This document shows, one piece after another, positions 42,061-52,500 of a stretch of DNA of 64,000 nucleotides. Each line of letters starts with the position of its first letter. Positions within the stretch are counted from its first letter, which is position 1. The notes beneath the pieces were generated by a model, which had not been told where the DNA came from, ran no database searches, and saw only the letters and a program-made list of their open reading frames with translations. Source of the DNA: CAZJAH01 sp964544155 (GTDB lineage: Bacteria > Bacteroidota > Ignavibacteria > Kapaibacteriales > UBA2268). Where the stretch lies: assembly GCA_964544155.1 (NCBI GenBank), contig CAZJAH010000003.1:1-64000 (forward strand), read 5' to 3'. The translations under genes and the position numbers were made by a program.

Positions 42061-44253
42061 ATGAAATTAATACTATATATCGTTTTGGCAATATTGATTC
42101 CTATAAGCAATTTAAATGCCGGGGGTATTATTTCGGGACGGGTGATGTCCTCAGAAGATGATATCCCTCTCAGAGGGGCAACTGTCAGGATTGAAGGTAC
42201 ATCCGCAGGAGCTATAAGCGCTAATGACGGTAGATTCATAATTAAGGGCCTTAGCGGTGGTGATTATACAGTGCTTACCTCCATGATAGGATTTTCAACA
42301 GATAGGGAAAGAGTTACCATTGGTGAAAGTGACAGTATTTATCTTGAGATAACCCTTGTAACCCAGCCTTTGCAGGCAGGCGAAGTAGTTGTATCGGCTA
42401 ACAGAAGGGTTCAGGCCGTACAGGAAGTGCCCATTTCCGTATCAGTGATTGATAGCCGAAGCATCAGCCAAAAGGCCGTAACGCGGCTCGACGACATAAT
42501 TCAGTACGTACCCGGCCTGGAAATCAATAAGGATAATGTTTCTATCAGGGGATCTTCAGGCTTTGCGTTCGGAATAGGCTCTCGCGCTCTCATGCTGCTG
42601 GATGGATTCCCGCTCCTGGCCGGTGATAATGGCGATATTAAATTCGACGCCTTGCCTATGTTCAACATAGAAAGAATAGAAGTCGTAAAAGGAGCCGGTT
42701 CTGCGCTTTACGGCACAAGCGCATTAGGAGGAGTGATCAATATTATAACCATGGAGCCGCGTGATAATCCTACCCTGAAAGCTAGGGCTCAATACGGATT
42801 TTACACTCAGCCCGAATACGAGCAATGGGAATATTCCGGCAAACCGCATTATACACGGGGGTTTGAAGCCGCTTATTCATTCAGCGAAGGAAAAGTCGGG
42901 GGTATTATTTCAGGCAGCCGCTATGATGATCAAAGTTACAGGCTTTATGATAAATCAGAAAGATGGGGTTTATTCACAAAACTAAATTTTGATGTTTTTG
43001 AAAATACCACATTCAATCTTACATCAAATATATCGCTAGACCACAGGGATGACTGGGTATACTGGCACAGCCTCGATAAAGCCACCAGGCCCCCGGATGA
43101 TACTGATACCGATATCAGTATACAAACCAATAAGTACTCGCTGTTCGGCCGGGCTAGGCATATTTTTAATGACAGGAAGTTTCTGGATTTTAATACAGGC
43201 TTTTATTTAACTTCCTATGCTACTTCACATGATAAAAATTTAGATGAATACAGGCAATCGGAGGCATTATCATGGCTCACGGAACTTCAGTACAACCATA
43301 GGCATAACGATTTCCTGCTAATGACTTACGGGCTTTCATTTCAGAATGTAAATGTTTCCTCCAGAACTTACGGAGGGCAAAACCAGCAAATCGCCGCTGT
43401 TTTCTCGCAGGGAGAGATTAAACTGATCAATGACCTGACAGCAACTCTCGGAGCCAGATTCGATTATGAGCAGGCCGGCGGATTAGCGGCCGCCAGGGAA
43501 TTTTCGCCTAAGATAGGTTTGCTGTATGAAACACCGTTGAATCTGAACTTCAGAGTTTCAGCCGGGCACGGATTCAGGGCGCCTTCTGTCGCGGAAAGAT
43601 TTTCCACCGTGGAATTTCAAGGGTTTGAAGTTATCCCCAATCCCGATCTGGAAGCAGAAAAAAGCTGGTCGTATGAATTAGGCGCAAATTATGTGACTCA
43701 GTTCGGCCATTCGCCTTTGCATTTTGATATAGCCATATTCCAAAATGATATGACCGACCTCATAGAACCGGAAATTGATGAAACCTCAGGTGATATTCAG
43801 TTCAGGAATGTAACAAGGGCACGGATTCAGGGCGTAGAGGCGGGAATAAAAACATTCTTATTCGGGATGATGGGAATAGAAACATCACTGACACTCATGG
43901 ACCCCCGCGATCTGGAAAAAGACGACATACTCAAATACAGGTCTGAACTGCTTTGGTATAACAGGCTTCTTTTCCCGATAGGCGCTTTTGAGCTTCAGGC
44001 TGACTACAGATATAAACAAAAAGTAAAGAACATCGATGAGAGGCTTGCAATACAGGTTGATGACCATGACGCGAGGGTAACAGTGCATGTAGTGGATCTC
44101 AGGCTTATTTGGGATTTGAAGAAATCATTTAATTATCCCTTAAAGGCCGGATTTAACGTAAGCAACCTGCTTGATTATTATTACACCGAAATGGTAGGAA
44201 ATCTGGGAGCTACCAGGCATATTAACTTTCAGCTTGAGGCTTACCTTCCCTGA
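42061..44253 (+). CDS. TonB-dependent receptor with carboxypeptidase-like N-domain
   Basis: 730 residues. Signal peptide (1-20), CarboxypepD_reg-like domain (about 22-105, 'ISGRVMSSEDDIPLRGATVRIEGT', part), plug (about 115-225, 'VDDIIQYVPG'-type 'LDDIIQYVPGLEIN', 'ALMLLDGFPLLAGDNGD', 'IERIEVVKGAGSALYGTSALGGVINI' split around 200-225) and 22-strand barrel, with C-terminal strand 'HINFQLEAYLP'. Outer-membrane, TonB-driven uptake. Substrate unknown; its sequence is of the siderophore/cobalamin receptor type. The last 32 bases overlap the converging CPBP protease gene. Confidence 0.92.
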   Translation: MKLILYIVLAILIPISNLNAGGIISGRVMSSEDDIPLRGATVRIEGTSAGAISANDGRFIIKGLSGGDYTVLTSMIGFSTDRERVTIGESDSIYLEITLVTQPLQAGEVVVSANRRVQAVQEVPISVSVIDSRSISQKAVTRLDDIIQYVPGLEINKDNVSIRGSSGFAFGIGSRALMLLDGFPLLAGDNGDIKFDALPMFNIERIEVVKGAGSALYGTSALGGVINIITMEPRDNPTLKARAQYGFYTQPEYEQWEYSGKPHYTRGFEAAYSFSEGKVGGIISGSRYDDQSYRLYDKSERWGLFTKLNFDVFENTTFNLTSNISLDHRDDWVYWHSLDKATRPPDDTDTDISIQTNKYSLFGRARHIFNDRKFLDFNTGFYLTSYATSHDKNLDEYRQSEALSWLTELQYNHRHNDFLLMTYGLSFQNVNVSSRTYGGQNQQIAAVFSQGEIKLINDLTATLGARFDYEQAGGLAAAREFSPKIGLLYETPLNLNFRVSAGHGFRAPSVAERFSTVEFQGFEVIPNPDLEAEKSWSYELGANYVTQFGHSPLHFDIAIFQNDMTDLIEPEIDETSGDIQFRNVTRARIQGVEAGIKTFLFGMMGIETSLTLMDPRDLEKDDILKYRSELLWYNRLLFPIGAFELQADYRYKQKVKNIDERLAIQVDDHDARVTVHVVDLRLIWDLKKSFNYPLKAGFNVSNLLDYYYTEMVGNLGATRHINFQLEAYLP

Positions 44254-45121
44254 GCTTTCGGCTTAGTTTTGCCAAAAGTACAAAATATATGTAAGTGGCT
44301 GCCAGACCCGCGATAATAAAAAACAGGCCGGTTATTGGCGAAATCCCTTTAACAGCGGTATCAATTTCTTTGCCTTGCGGATTGTACAAAATTAATACAG
44401 CCATCAAATTATTGGCCATATGCATTAATACAGCAGGATAAATGCTGCCGCTTATAAAAACAGTATATCCAAGAAGAAGCCCGATGAGGAATAGCGGGAT
44501 CATGTCGATTGGATTAAGGTGTATCAGACTAAAAATAATAGCTGTATAGATAATTGCCTTGTGGTAATTTAATTTTTGTTCCATCAGCCTTTGAGCAAAT
44601 CCCCTGAAAAGGAATTCTTCACATATACCGGGTATTATTGCGGCGATAACTATTGCCCTGAATGCTTCCATCCAGGTATCTCCGCCTAACATCCCGGAAT
44701 ATTTATCCTGAATGAACTCCCTGAGATCCATGTACCATGATTGCATGGATTCAGGTATCAAAAGATCCTGAAAAACGATATAACCGTTAAGTATGAATTG
44801 AAAAAAAAAGATTCCCAGCAGTGATAAAAGTAAAATACCTATATTCGGTTTGTTTTTTATTCTGAAAATTTCTTTCTTTGGGATAGGCACCTGCCCTGAT
44901 ATAATTATTATGGGCAGTAACAAAAAAAGTATCTGCGCTGAGCCCATTATGTATGGTTCAAATACTTCGCGCCAGGATTGCGGTATTGCCAGTATCATGC
45001 CTGCACCTGCCGCCTGATATAAAAATGATAGTATTATGGTAATGGAAACAGCATATAGAACATAAGGAAAGTAATTTTTGTAAGAATTGAATTCCGCTCT
45101 TTCTTGTAGATATTTTGGCAT
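44222..45121 (-). CDS. CPBP family intramembrane glutamic protease
   Basis: 299 residues with about eight hydrophobic segments. The catalytic motif is 'CEEFLFRGFAQR' (EExxxR, about residue 167) and later 'FSLIHLNPIDMIPLFLIGLLLGY' (part; motif 2 FxxxH) and 'MHMANN'. These proteases (Abi/CAAX) cleave inside the membrane; bacterial targets are mostly unknown. The 3' end overlaps the receptor gene by 32 bases in the opposite direction. Confidence 0.9.
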   Translation of the reverse strand: MPKYLQERAEFNSYKNYFPYVLYAVSITIILSFLYQAAGAGMILAIPQSWREVFEPYIMGSAQILFLLLPIIIISGQVPIPKKEIFRIKNKPNIGILLLSLLGIFFFQFILNGYIVFQDLLIPESMQSWYMDLREFIQDKYSGMLGGDTWMEAFRAIVIAAIIPGICEEFLFRGFAQRLMEQKLNYHKAIIYTAIIFSLIHLNPIDMIPLFLIGLLLGYTVFISGSIYPAVLMHMANNLMAVLILYNPQGKEIDTAVKGISPITGLFFIIAGLAATYIYFVLLAKLSRKLREGKPQAES

Positions 45122-45189
45122 AAAAAACAGTAAGTTAAAAATAAGTAATAAAATGTTACCTGTATGTTACACAAATATAAATAATTTTA

Positions 45190-45197
45190 TATATTTG
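45190..45197 (+). promoter_or_regulatory. candidate TAnnTTTG element
   Basis: TATATTTG matches the Bacteroidota -7 consensus 25 bases before the ATG at 45223. No clear -33 TTTG; the CPBP gene is transcribed away from the same spacer. Confidence 0.35.
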
Positions 45198-45222
45198 AAA
45201 TATAATATTTTACATTAAATGC

Positions 45223-48200
45223 ATGATCATGAATAATTTAATATTTATTATTTTGGTTTTTCTGCCATCCTTTACTATAACGACGGCTCAGGAAGCTGTT
45301 ATCAGTGAATATTACAACGTTTCCGGAATTCACGGCGCCGATGAAGAATGGGTGGAAATTTTTATTACAGAAGACGGAATCAGCCTTAGCGGCTGGTATC
45401 TGATGGATAACAGCGCGGCGGGTACATGGCAGGGAGGGGTTATGTTCAAAGATATAACACTCTGGCAGCAGCTCTTCGAGGGAACCGTTATTGTAATTCA
45501 TTTCAGACAGCAAAGCCAGGAAATTGTAACAAAAAAAGAAGGCTATATTGAAGTTCACGCTGAGAATTCTATGCTTTTTGAAAAAGTCAACGGCCAGTTC
45601 AATCCGCCAAACTGGCAGATAGGTACCTTCCAGATTGGCCAGGAAAAGGATATAATCGCATTATTTGATAATACAAAAAGCCCTGTACATTCTATCGCCC
45701 ATAATGCCGGGTCTCTTGACTCCTTTAATAGCCTGACATGCCCTAAGTTAAATTACAATACATCTATAATTGATCACACATCATTACAGGTTGTACCCGG
45801 CGGTAATATTACTGATTATTCAGGTAACGGAGCTGATAAGCTATATTATTCAACGAATCATACAAAAGGATATCCCAACAGTTCGCCGGCTTTTCCCCTT
45901 GAAAACTCTTCATATTGGCGCTCGGCAAGAGAACCGGGGATAGTATCCATGGGGCTGGATATCTATGCTCAGCAGGACAAAATTTTTATTAAAAAAAATC
46001 ACCCTACTGCCCGCGGCCTGCATTTTATAGTTATAAGATATGAATCCGTTTGGGCAGATCCCAGGAATAAGCCCGTTGACGGGAATAATTATAATATTGG
46101 CGATTCAATCGGTACTTCTATCGTAATTGCCAATTTTGATTCTCAGGATCAAATCGAATTGGAAGATAATCTGTCCGTTCTGCCAAACACGCACTATACT
46201 TACAGAATATTCGCTTACCGCTATCCGAGTTCGGCTGATCATTCCGAGGATAGCGGCCTTGGCCCGGCTTATAATACTGAAAACTATGAAGAGGATTCTC
46301 ATAATACAGATAATGACCTCCCAAAGCCTGATATTGAAGTTCTAGAAGGAAGAACTGTTTTCTGTGAAATGGAAATTGTACATCTCGCGGCAGATATCGA
46401 TCCTGAAACGCTTGGTGATAACATAGTTTTTCAATGGCAGATTAACGGCAGTGACCACAGCAGGCACGATACACTGATCACCGATATACCCGGAACTTAT
46501 ACATTAACTCTCATTGATACAACTACGGATAATAGGAGCCCTGTATCAAATTCCATTACTTTAACTGTCATAGACAGCCCGGATGCCATTCTTTATGGAG
46601 AAGACGATGAAATAATTTATTCAGATACTACAATATATAAATGTCCTGACGAAAAATACAATATGCGGGTTGAGCCGGTTGAAGAGGCAACTATCCAGTG
46701 GTTTTTGAATGGAATGGCATTCGCGCCTTCATGGAGCCTTAATACAGAGCTCGAAGGTGAATATTTCGCTGTGGTATCAATTCAGGATGAATGTCACGAC
46801 ACAACGGCGACTATTACAATAAAGGACAGGTCAGCGGATTTCATTTATGCTCCCAGTGAGCTATATTTTAATACAATCAGTAATCCGGTCGGAATCCTGA
46901 CTATTATTAATCAATCGGAAGAGCCTCTTGTACTATATGAAAGTGATTTCAACCTGCCGGCATTTTTCGAATTTAAAGATTTTGATTTTCCTATAATACT
47001 CCAGTCAGATCCGGGTAATAACAGCATTAATATCGAGATATTATTTACTCTTTCACAGCCGGGTCAGATCAAAGATACCTTGAGGATCAATAACCGCTGC
47101 GGCGGAGAAGAGAAAGTTTCTTTAATAGGTCTGAATCCGGGAATTACAGATATTCAATTATTTGCTTCTGCCGACAGCATTGATTTCGGCCTTAAATTAT
47201 CATGTATGAACGACAGGTATACCACATTAAGGCTTACAGCCGCGGGAGCCCCTGTAAGAATTGATACGATTTATTCGTTGCAGCCGTTCAGATTCGAACT
47301 GCCGAAAGATTCGGCTTACCCGATGGAACTCATGGCATCCGGGGCTATTAATTTAGCAGTTTATTTCAATGGTTCTTTAGACGGTATTTATACTGACAGC
47401 CTGATCGTTATTTACGAAATGGCAGGTAAAATAGATACTCTGATTGTTTATCTAAGCGGTGAGATTACAACGCCTGATTTTAGCTTGATTGAGCCCGTAG
47501 TGGAATTTGATAAGATCGCCGAATGTGAAACTCCTTACATAGATACTTTAATTGCAGTAAAGAATACGGGTAAAGTTAATCTCATTTTCAATGAGCAGCC
47601 TTCAAACAGTGCGCTGATATTTACAGATCTGAGCATAGAAATTAAGCCGGACAGCGTCGGGTATATCCCCGCCAGGTACTACCCGCAATCAACTGATGAT
47701 GACCTTACTTTCTCCTTTCAGGCAAATCCATGCCTGGTCGCAAAAAATATCACACTCAAAGGCGGAAAAGATGAAGTCGATATTTCGATTGCGGATAATA
47801 CACTTGATTTCGGAACTATTGTTGATTGTGATAATGAGCGCTATCTGGATTCTGTATTAGTTACTGTTAGCGGTAAGCCCGTTAGAATAACAGAACATTC
47901 TCTCAATCCTCCGTTTGAGCTGTTAAACCCTGATGATGAGCTCTTACCCGGTGATAATTACTTAAAAATTAGATTTAGTAATTTCAGTGAAGGCAATTAC
48001 CGGGAAGATCTTAAGCTAACTTTTTCACCCTGCGGTGAAAACAAAGTTATAACTATAATGGGAGAAAGAATCACACCGGCTTTTACTGTATCTGCCGATG
48101 ATGTTTATTTCGGTACGCAGGGTCCCGGTGAAACCAAGACTATGAAAGTAACCATCACAAATACCGGATCTGTCGACATAAGCCTCGAAGATATTCTTTA

Positions 48201-49107
48201 TCTGGTACATCCTTTCGAACAGGTTAAACCTAAGCCTTCTGAATTACCGTTGACGATAACCCCGGGAGAGCCATTTGAGATAGAATTAGCCTATACTCCC
48301 ACAGTTTATAATACTAAAGATTCGATCGACATCGAATTTAGTCTCGGCCCCTGCGAAGATACCGAAATCGTAACATTAAGAGGTAATACAATTCCAGGCC
48401 CGGATACAGCTTTTATAAGCCTTACACCCGGCCAGGGAACTGCCGTTGCAGGCAATATCATCGAAGTGCCGCTTAGCTTTGATAATAATGAGAATTTTAT
48501 TTCTCTGGGGGATCTCGAAATTAACAGGATATACGCTGAGCTGTATTTTGACTATACAGTTCTTGACCTGAGAGAGATCGTAGACAGCCCAAATTATGAC
48601 GCAGCTATTGAGAAAACTGATTATGGAGCTAATATTGAAGTTGATTTCAGGCAATTCCCAATTTCAGATGGCAATTGGATTACTCTGAAGTTCCTCGGAC
48701 TTTGGGGGACTAAAACCGAAACTGAACTATATGCCGATTCAATTTATGTAGAAGCAAACCACAATGCTTTTGTAGAAAGTGATACATCCATAATTGATAT
48801 CGAAGGTATCTGCCTGCCCGAAAAGCGCATGGTTGCTGTGGACGAAGGCCTGGAACTCGATATAAACAGCGGCAGTGTCATTAATACTAATTCTGAAATA
48901 AGAGGCTACCTGCCTGTGGATGAAAATTCATCATTAAAAATGTACGATCAGGCAGGCAGGGAGATCATGACGTTTTTTGAGGGGCGCTCAGATTCTGGCA
49001 GCTTTAATGTTATTATGCCCTGGGATAAGCTATCTCCCGGGACATATACATTAATTTTGAGAAATGGTTTTATGATCAAAACAAAAAGGCTTATAATTAT
49101 TAAATAA
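45223..49107 (+). CDS. lamin-tail domain protein with T9SS-type C-terminus
   Basis: 1294 residues. Signal peptide (to about residue 22), lamin-tail domain (about 24-155, 'EEWVEIFITEDGISLSGWYLMDNSAAGTWQGG' in part), Ig-like and fibronectin-like segments (to about 545), then three or four HYDIN/choice-of-anchor-D repeats with periodic 'DFG..v.C...yldtlv' strands (about 545-1060), a cohesin-type domain (about 1065-1190, 'PGQGTAVAGNIIEVPLSF') and a sorting domain ('SLKMYDQAGREIM', 'SPGTYTLILRNGFM'). A surface adhesion or structural role is likely; no catalytic motif. Single gene, convergent with mrdA. Confidence 0.8.
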   Translation: MIMNNLIFIILVFLPSFTITTAQEAVISEYYNVSGIHGADEEWVEIFITEDGISLSGWYLMDNSAAGTWQGGVMFKDITLWQQLFEGTVIVIHFRQQSQEIVTKKEGYIEVHAENSMLFEKVNGQFNPPNWQIGTFQIGQEKDIIALFDNTKSPVHSIAHNAGSLDSFNSLTCPKLNYNTSIIDHTSLQVVPGGNITDYSGNGADKLYYSTNHTKGYPNSSPAFPLENSSYWRSAREPGIVSMGLDIYAQQDKIFIKKNHPTARGLHFIVIRYESVWADPRNKPVDGNNYNIGDSIGTSIVIANFDSQDQIELEDNLSVLPNTHYTYRIFAYRYPSSADHSEDSGLGPAYNTENYEEDSHNTDNDLPKPDIEVLEGRTVFCEMEIVHLAADIDPETLGDNIVFQWQINGSDHSRHDTLITDIPGTYTLTLIDTTTDNRSPVSNSITLTVIDSPDAILYGEDDEIIYSDTTIYKCPDEKYNMRVEPVEEATIQWFLNGMAFAPSWSLNTELEGEYFAVVSIQDECHDTTATITIKDRSADFIYAPSELYFNTISNPVGILTIINQSEEPLVLYESDFNLPAFFEFKDFDFPIILQSDPGNNSINIEILFTLSQPGQIKDTLRINNRCGGEEKVSLIGLNPGITDIQLFASADSIDFGLKLSCMNDRYTTLRLTAAGAPVRIDTIYSLQPFRFELPKDSAYPMELMASGAINLAVYFNGSLDGIYTDSLIVIYEMAGKIDTLIVYLSGEITTPDFSLIEPVVEFDKIAECETPYIDTLIAVKNTGKVNLIFNEQPSNSALIFTDLSIEIKPDSVGYIPARYYPQSTDDDLTFSFQANPCLVAKNITLKGGKDEVDISIADNTLDFGTIVDCDNERYLDSVLVTVSGKPVRITEHSLNPPFELLNPDDELLPGDNYLKIRFSNFSEGNYREDLKLTFSPCGENKVITIMGERITPAFTVSADDVYFGTQGPGETKTMKVTITNTGSVDISLEDILYLVHPFEQVKPKPSELPLTITPGEPFEIELAYTPTVYNTKDSIDIEFSLGPCEDTEIVTLRGNTIPGPDTAFISLTPGQGTAVAGNIIEVPLSFDNNENFISLGDLEINRIYAELYFDYTVLDLREIVDSPNYDAAIEKTDYGANIEVDFRQFPISDGNWITLKFLGLWGTKTETELYADSIYVEANHNAFVESDTSIIDIEGICLPEKRMVAVDEGLELDINSGSVINTNSEIRGYLPVDENSSLKMYDQAGREIMTFFEGRSDSGSFNVIMPWDKLSPGTYTLILRNGFMIKTKRLIIIK

Positions 49108-49174
49108 CATGTTTAAGATAATTTAAAAATGCCATTATGAAAGATTGATCACTTAATCGAACCGTGTGTATAAA

Positions 49175-51025
49175 TCAGTTAGTAGTTATTATTTCATCTG
49201 TGGAAGCGCTATCCGGAGGGGAAAGTGGAATAGGTACCGGATTGAAATCCAGGCTGTCCGGATGAAAGAAATAATCAAGTAATTCTCTCGCTATTGGCGC
49301 GGCAACAGAACCGCCGAAACCGGAGTTTTCAACGAATACAGCCATTGCGATTTGCGGGTCTTCCACCGGTGCGAAACAAACAAACCATGCATGGTCCTTC
49401 CCGTGAGGATTCTGAGCTGTGCCTGTTTTGCCGGCAACGTTGACTCCGCTTACCTGCGCAATCCTTGCAGTACCTCCGGGTTCATTCACAACCTTAAACA
49501 TGCCCTGTTTAATAATTTCAAAGTATTCTTCCTTTATGTCAATTTTTCTTGATTTATAATCCAGTGGTTCGATCTTATCAGTGATATTATTATAAATGGC
49601 GTTAACAACATGCGGCTGATGCATAATGCCGTTATTTGCTAAAGTAGCAGTATAAGATGCCATCTGGATCGGAGTGGCCAGAATCTCACCCTGCCCGATA
49701 CCATAGTTCAGCAATAAGCCGCGCGGAATATTATTATTGTACTTTTTGTTAAGGCTTTCCATGGAAATATAATTTCCGCTTTTTTCAAATGGCAGATCGA
49801 TAAAAGTCTTTTCGCCAAAACCAAAGATCTCCCCGTAATGGATGATTTTTTCAAATCCAAGGTCAAGTGCCAATTTATAAAAAAAAGTATTACAGGAAGT
49901 TTTGATTGATTCTGTTACATCCGTGTTACCGTGTGAACCGTGACATTTAAAATACCTGCCGCCGAAAGTCATACCGCCGCCACAAAATATTTTGCTCGAG
50001 GGAGTTATGATTCCTTCCTGCAATCCTGCCAGTGCGATAAGCATTTTCCAGATAGATCCGGGCGGGTTACCCGACATAATAGCCCTGTGCAGCAGGGGCT
50101 TTCCTTCGTCATTACTGAGTTCGTTGTATAGGCCCCGGGGGATTCTGCCGGAAAATTCTCTGGGATCGAAATCAGGTTTACTGGCAAGAATCATAACTTC
50201 GCCCGTTTTGGGATCTATTGCAGCCACGGCGCCTCTTTTTCCTTCCAGTAATTTTTCTGCTTTTTCTTGTAGTTTAATATCTATTGAAAGAATTAGATCA
50301 AAGCCGTTACGGGATTCAATATCTCTTTTGCCATTGTCAAAACTGGCAACAGGCCTTCCGAATTTATTCACAGCAACGAATTTTACACCTTCTTTTCCTC
50401 TGAGCAGCGATTCATATTCATATTCAAGGCCGTTCTGGCCTATAACGTCACCCGGCTTATAGTACTGCCTCTTGCTTAGCTGAGCACGAGAAATTTCTCT
50501 GGTATAGCCTGCTAAATGAGCCATATTGCAGTCGTATTCATATAGCCTTTTAGACTCAACGGATATAGCGATACCCGGAAGAAAATCATTATATTCTTCA
50601 ATCATTGATACGGTTTCAAAATCGGCATCACGATGTATCTTTATCGGTAAAAATGGAGAATAGGTCTTATACTTTTCAAGTGTTTGAAGTATTTCTAAAG
50701 TATCTACATGTAAAATTGATGACAGAAGCGGAAGAGTGCTACGATTGAATTCATTAGGCGTTAGGGTTACCGCGAAAGATGGTTCATTATGAACTATAAG
50801 ATGATTATTCCTGTCGAACATATTGCCTCTAAATGGCTCTACCCATACTCGCTTAATGGCCTGGGCCTCGCTTTCAGTGCGGTATTCATTGCCTTCAATT
50901 ATCTGAAGCTGGGCCAGCCTGCCAATAAAAACCAAGCCAATGGCAATCACAATATATTTAAATACCTTCTTTCGGGAAGAAGAAGCGAAATAAGGATTTT
51001 CACCTAAAGAATTTTTAACGGGCAT
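49175..51025 (-). CDS. mrdA: penicillin-binding protein 2
   Basis: 616 residues. One N-terminal membrane segment (about 22-40), dimerisation domain with 'RGNMFDRNNHLIV', transpeptidase with SxxK Ser324 ('PGSIWKML'), SxN 'SCN' in 'KTSCNTFFY', and KTG in 'VAGKTGTAQNPHGKDHAWF'. It makes peptidoglycan cross-links during elongation. It is not next to rodA or mreBCD as usual, but is the last gene of the envelope run, 53 bases after the O-antigen polymerase/ligase. Confidence 0.95.
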   Translation of the reverse strand: MPVKNSLGENPYFASSSRKKVFKYIVIAIGLVFIGRLAQLQIIEGNEYRTESEAQAIKRVWVEPFRGNMFDRNNHLIVHNEPSFAVTLTPNEFNRSTLPLLSSILHVDTLEILQTLEKYKTYSPFLPIKIHRDADFETVSMIEEYNDFLPGIAISVESKRLYEYDCNMAHLAGYTREISRAQLSKRQYYKPGDVIGQNGLEYEYESLLRGKEGVKFVAVNKFGRPVASFDNGKRDIESRNGFDLILSIDIKLQEKAEKLLEGKRGAVAAIDPKTGEVMILASKPDFDPREFSGRIPRGLYNELSNDEGKPLLHRAIMSGNPPGSIWKMLIALAGLQEGIITPSSKIFCGGGMTFGGRYFKCHGSHGNTDVTESIKTSCNTFFYKLALDLGFEKIIHYGEIFGFGEKTFIDLPFEKSGNYISMESLNKKYNNNIPRGLLLNYGIGQGEILATPIQMASYTATLANNGIMHQPHVVNAIYNNITDKIEPLDYKSRKIDIKEEYFEIIKQGMFKVVNEPGGTARIAQVSGVNVAGKTGTAQNPHGKDHAWFVCFAPVEDPQIAMAVFVENSGFGGSVAAPIARELLDYFFHPDSLDFNPVPIPLSPPDSASTDEIITTN

Positions 51026-51078
51026 TATTTCTAATCAAACTTAACTATTTGTAAATCATGACATTTAATATAATTTAT

Positions 51079-52500
51079 TCAGGACTTTTTTGAAAGTAAT
51101 TTTTCACTCATTAATTTTTTTTCACTAATTGCTGCGAAAGCTAATGCTAAAGCAGTAACAATAAATCCGTCTCTGTAGATGAATATCTGCGCCATAAAGT
51201 TCGATAAAAACAGCAAAATGAAAAACAGTGCGGAAGATAAAGCAATAATTCTGCTAACCCCATAACCTTTCAAATTAAAAAAAGCATAAGCCGCGCGGTT
51301 GAAACCCATTAGTATAATCAATACATATGTTATCGCCAGGGGAATTCCAAGCCGGTAGGACAGCGATAAATATCCGTTATGTATATTTGCTGTATAGATT
51401 GTATGTTCACTAATTGGATTGTAAAAATAAAACTTTTTCGACAGCCCATTGCCGCCCAAAGGGTTTTCCTTTATTTTGATAATGGCTTGTTCCCATTCAT
51501 ACAATCTTGCGCGTATTGAAATATCCTGTTTGCCTTGTGTGCTGGATTGAAGCCTTTTTTCAATCACTTTAATTAAAATGGTTACGTTATTTTCAAGTAC
51601 AGACCATGCGGCAATCGCGAAAAAACTTAAAGCTGCAAAAGCTACGGCCGACATTTTCAGCTTTATCCTAAAAGGTATATATAAGAAAATGATTGCAAGA
51701 TTGATCAGTAGAACTATCCAGAAAGTCCTGGAAAATGAAATCAATAAAGTGCCCATTGATAAAAGTGTGGTTAAGGCAAAAAATATTTTTTTCGACTTAC
51801 TTTTAGAAAATAATACCAGTAATACTCCTAAAGTGCTCGCTGCAGTCATATATGTTTGATTATGGCTGACCCCAGCCTGAAGTTCATACGCGTACTGCAA
51901 TCCGCTCGATAAAAAAGTAAGGTACATATACAACTGATAAAGGGCAACAATTGTAAATCCCGCGAACATAAACACCAGGAATTTTTTTAATAGATCTTCA
52001 TCGAAAAGATATTTTTTTAAAGGGAAATAATAAAGCACAAGAGTAAAAAGTGCGTATTCACTCAACCAGTTCAAAAAATCGATACCATTGAGTATACCAA
52101 TCACTAAATTACCAGCCAACACAAATACAAAAAAAGCAAGGATCAACCAATCGCTAAAGTGCTCAACTATTTTTTCTTTTTTTACTAATATCTGCCAGAC
52201 AAACCACAAATAAAGACTGCCATTGAGATATACAGCGAATATTACATCTGTCACGGTGATGCCCTCCTGGCTGTCAAGCGCAAAAAGGCTGAAAACAATA
52301 GGAAGAGTTGTAGCCCAAAGGGCAGGTTTTCTGATTATGAAAAATAAAACAGCCAGTGAAACAGCAAGGGCCGCAATCAGTTCAGGATAACCAAGCAGTG
52401 AAGATATGTATATAACATAAACCAGCAACAGCAGGGGTAGGATCAGCAATATAACTGCTGCCGCTTTATTATCTAATATGCCCGGATTTATGCCGCTCAT
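51079..52500 (-). CDS. O-antigen ligase/polymerase family membrane protein
   Basis: 473 residues with about eleven hydrophobic segments. The periplasmic loop with 'LYEWEQAIIKIKENPLGGNGLSKKFYFYNP' (part) and 'HNGYLSLSYRLGI' (about 377) is typical of the Wzy_C/WaaL superfamily, which transfers or polymerises O-antigen or similar polysaccharide at the periplasmic face. Which of the two it does cannot be told. The start overlaps wzz by 4 bases (ATGA). Confidence 0.85.
   Translation of the reverse strand: MSGINPGILDNKAAAVILLILPLLLLVYVIYISSLLGYPELIAALAVSLAVLFFIIRKPALWATTLPIVFSLFALDSQEGITVTDVIFAVYLNGSLYLWFVWQILVKKEKIVEHFSDWLILAFFVFVLAGNLVIGILNGIDFLNWLSEYALFTLVLYYFPLKKYLFDEDLLKKFLVFMFAGFTIVALYQLYMYLTFLSSGLQYAYELQAGVSHNQTYMTAASTLGVLLVLFSKSKSKKIFFALTTLLSMGTLLISFSRTFWIVLLINLAIIFLYIPFRIKLKMSAVAFAALSFFAIAAWSVLENNVTILIKVIEKRLQSSTQGKQDISIRARLYEWEQAIIKIKENPLGGNGLSKKFYFYNPISEHTIYTANIHNGYLSLSYRLGIPLAITYVLIILMGFNRAAYAFFNLKGYGVSRIIALSSALFFILLFLSNFMAQIFIYRDGFIVTALALAFAAISEKKLMSEKLLSKKS

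Noticed and set aside
49108..49174. Terminator between the lamin-tail gene and mrdA
   Set aside because: No convincing inverted repeat with a T tract in this short gap.
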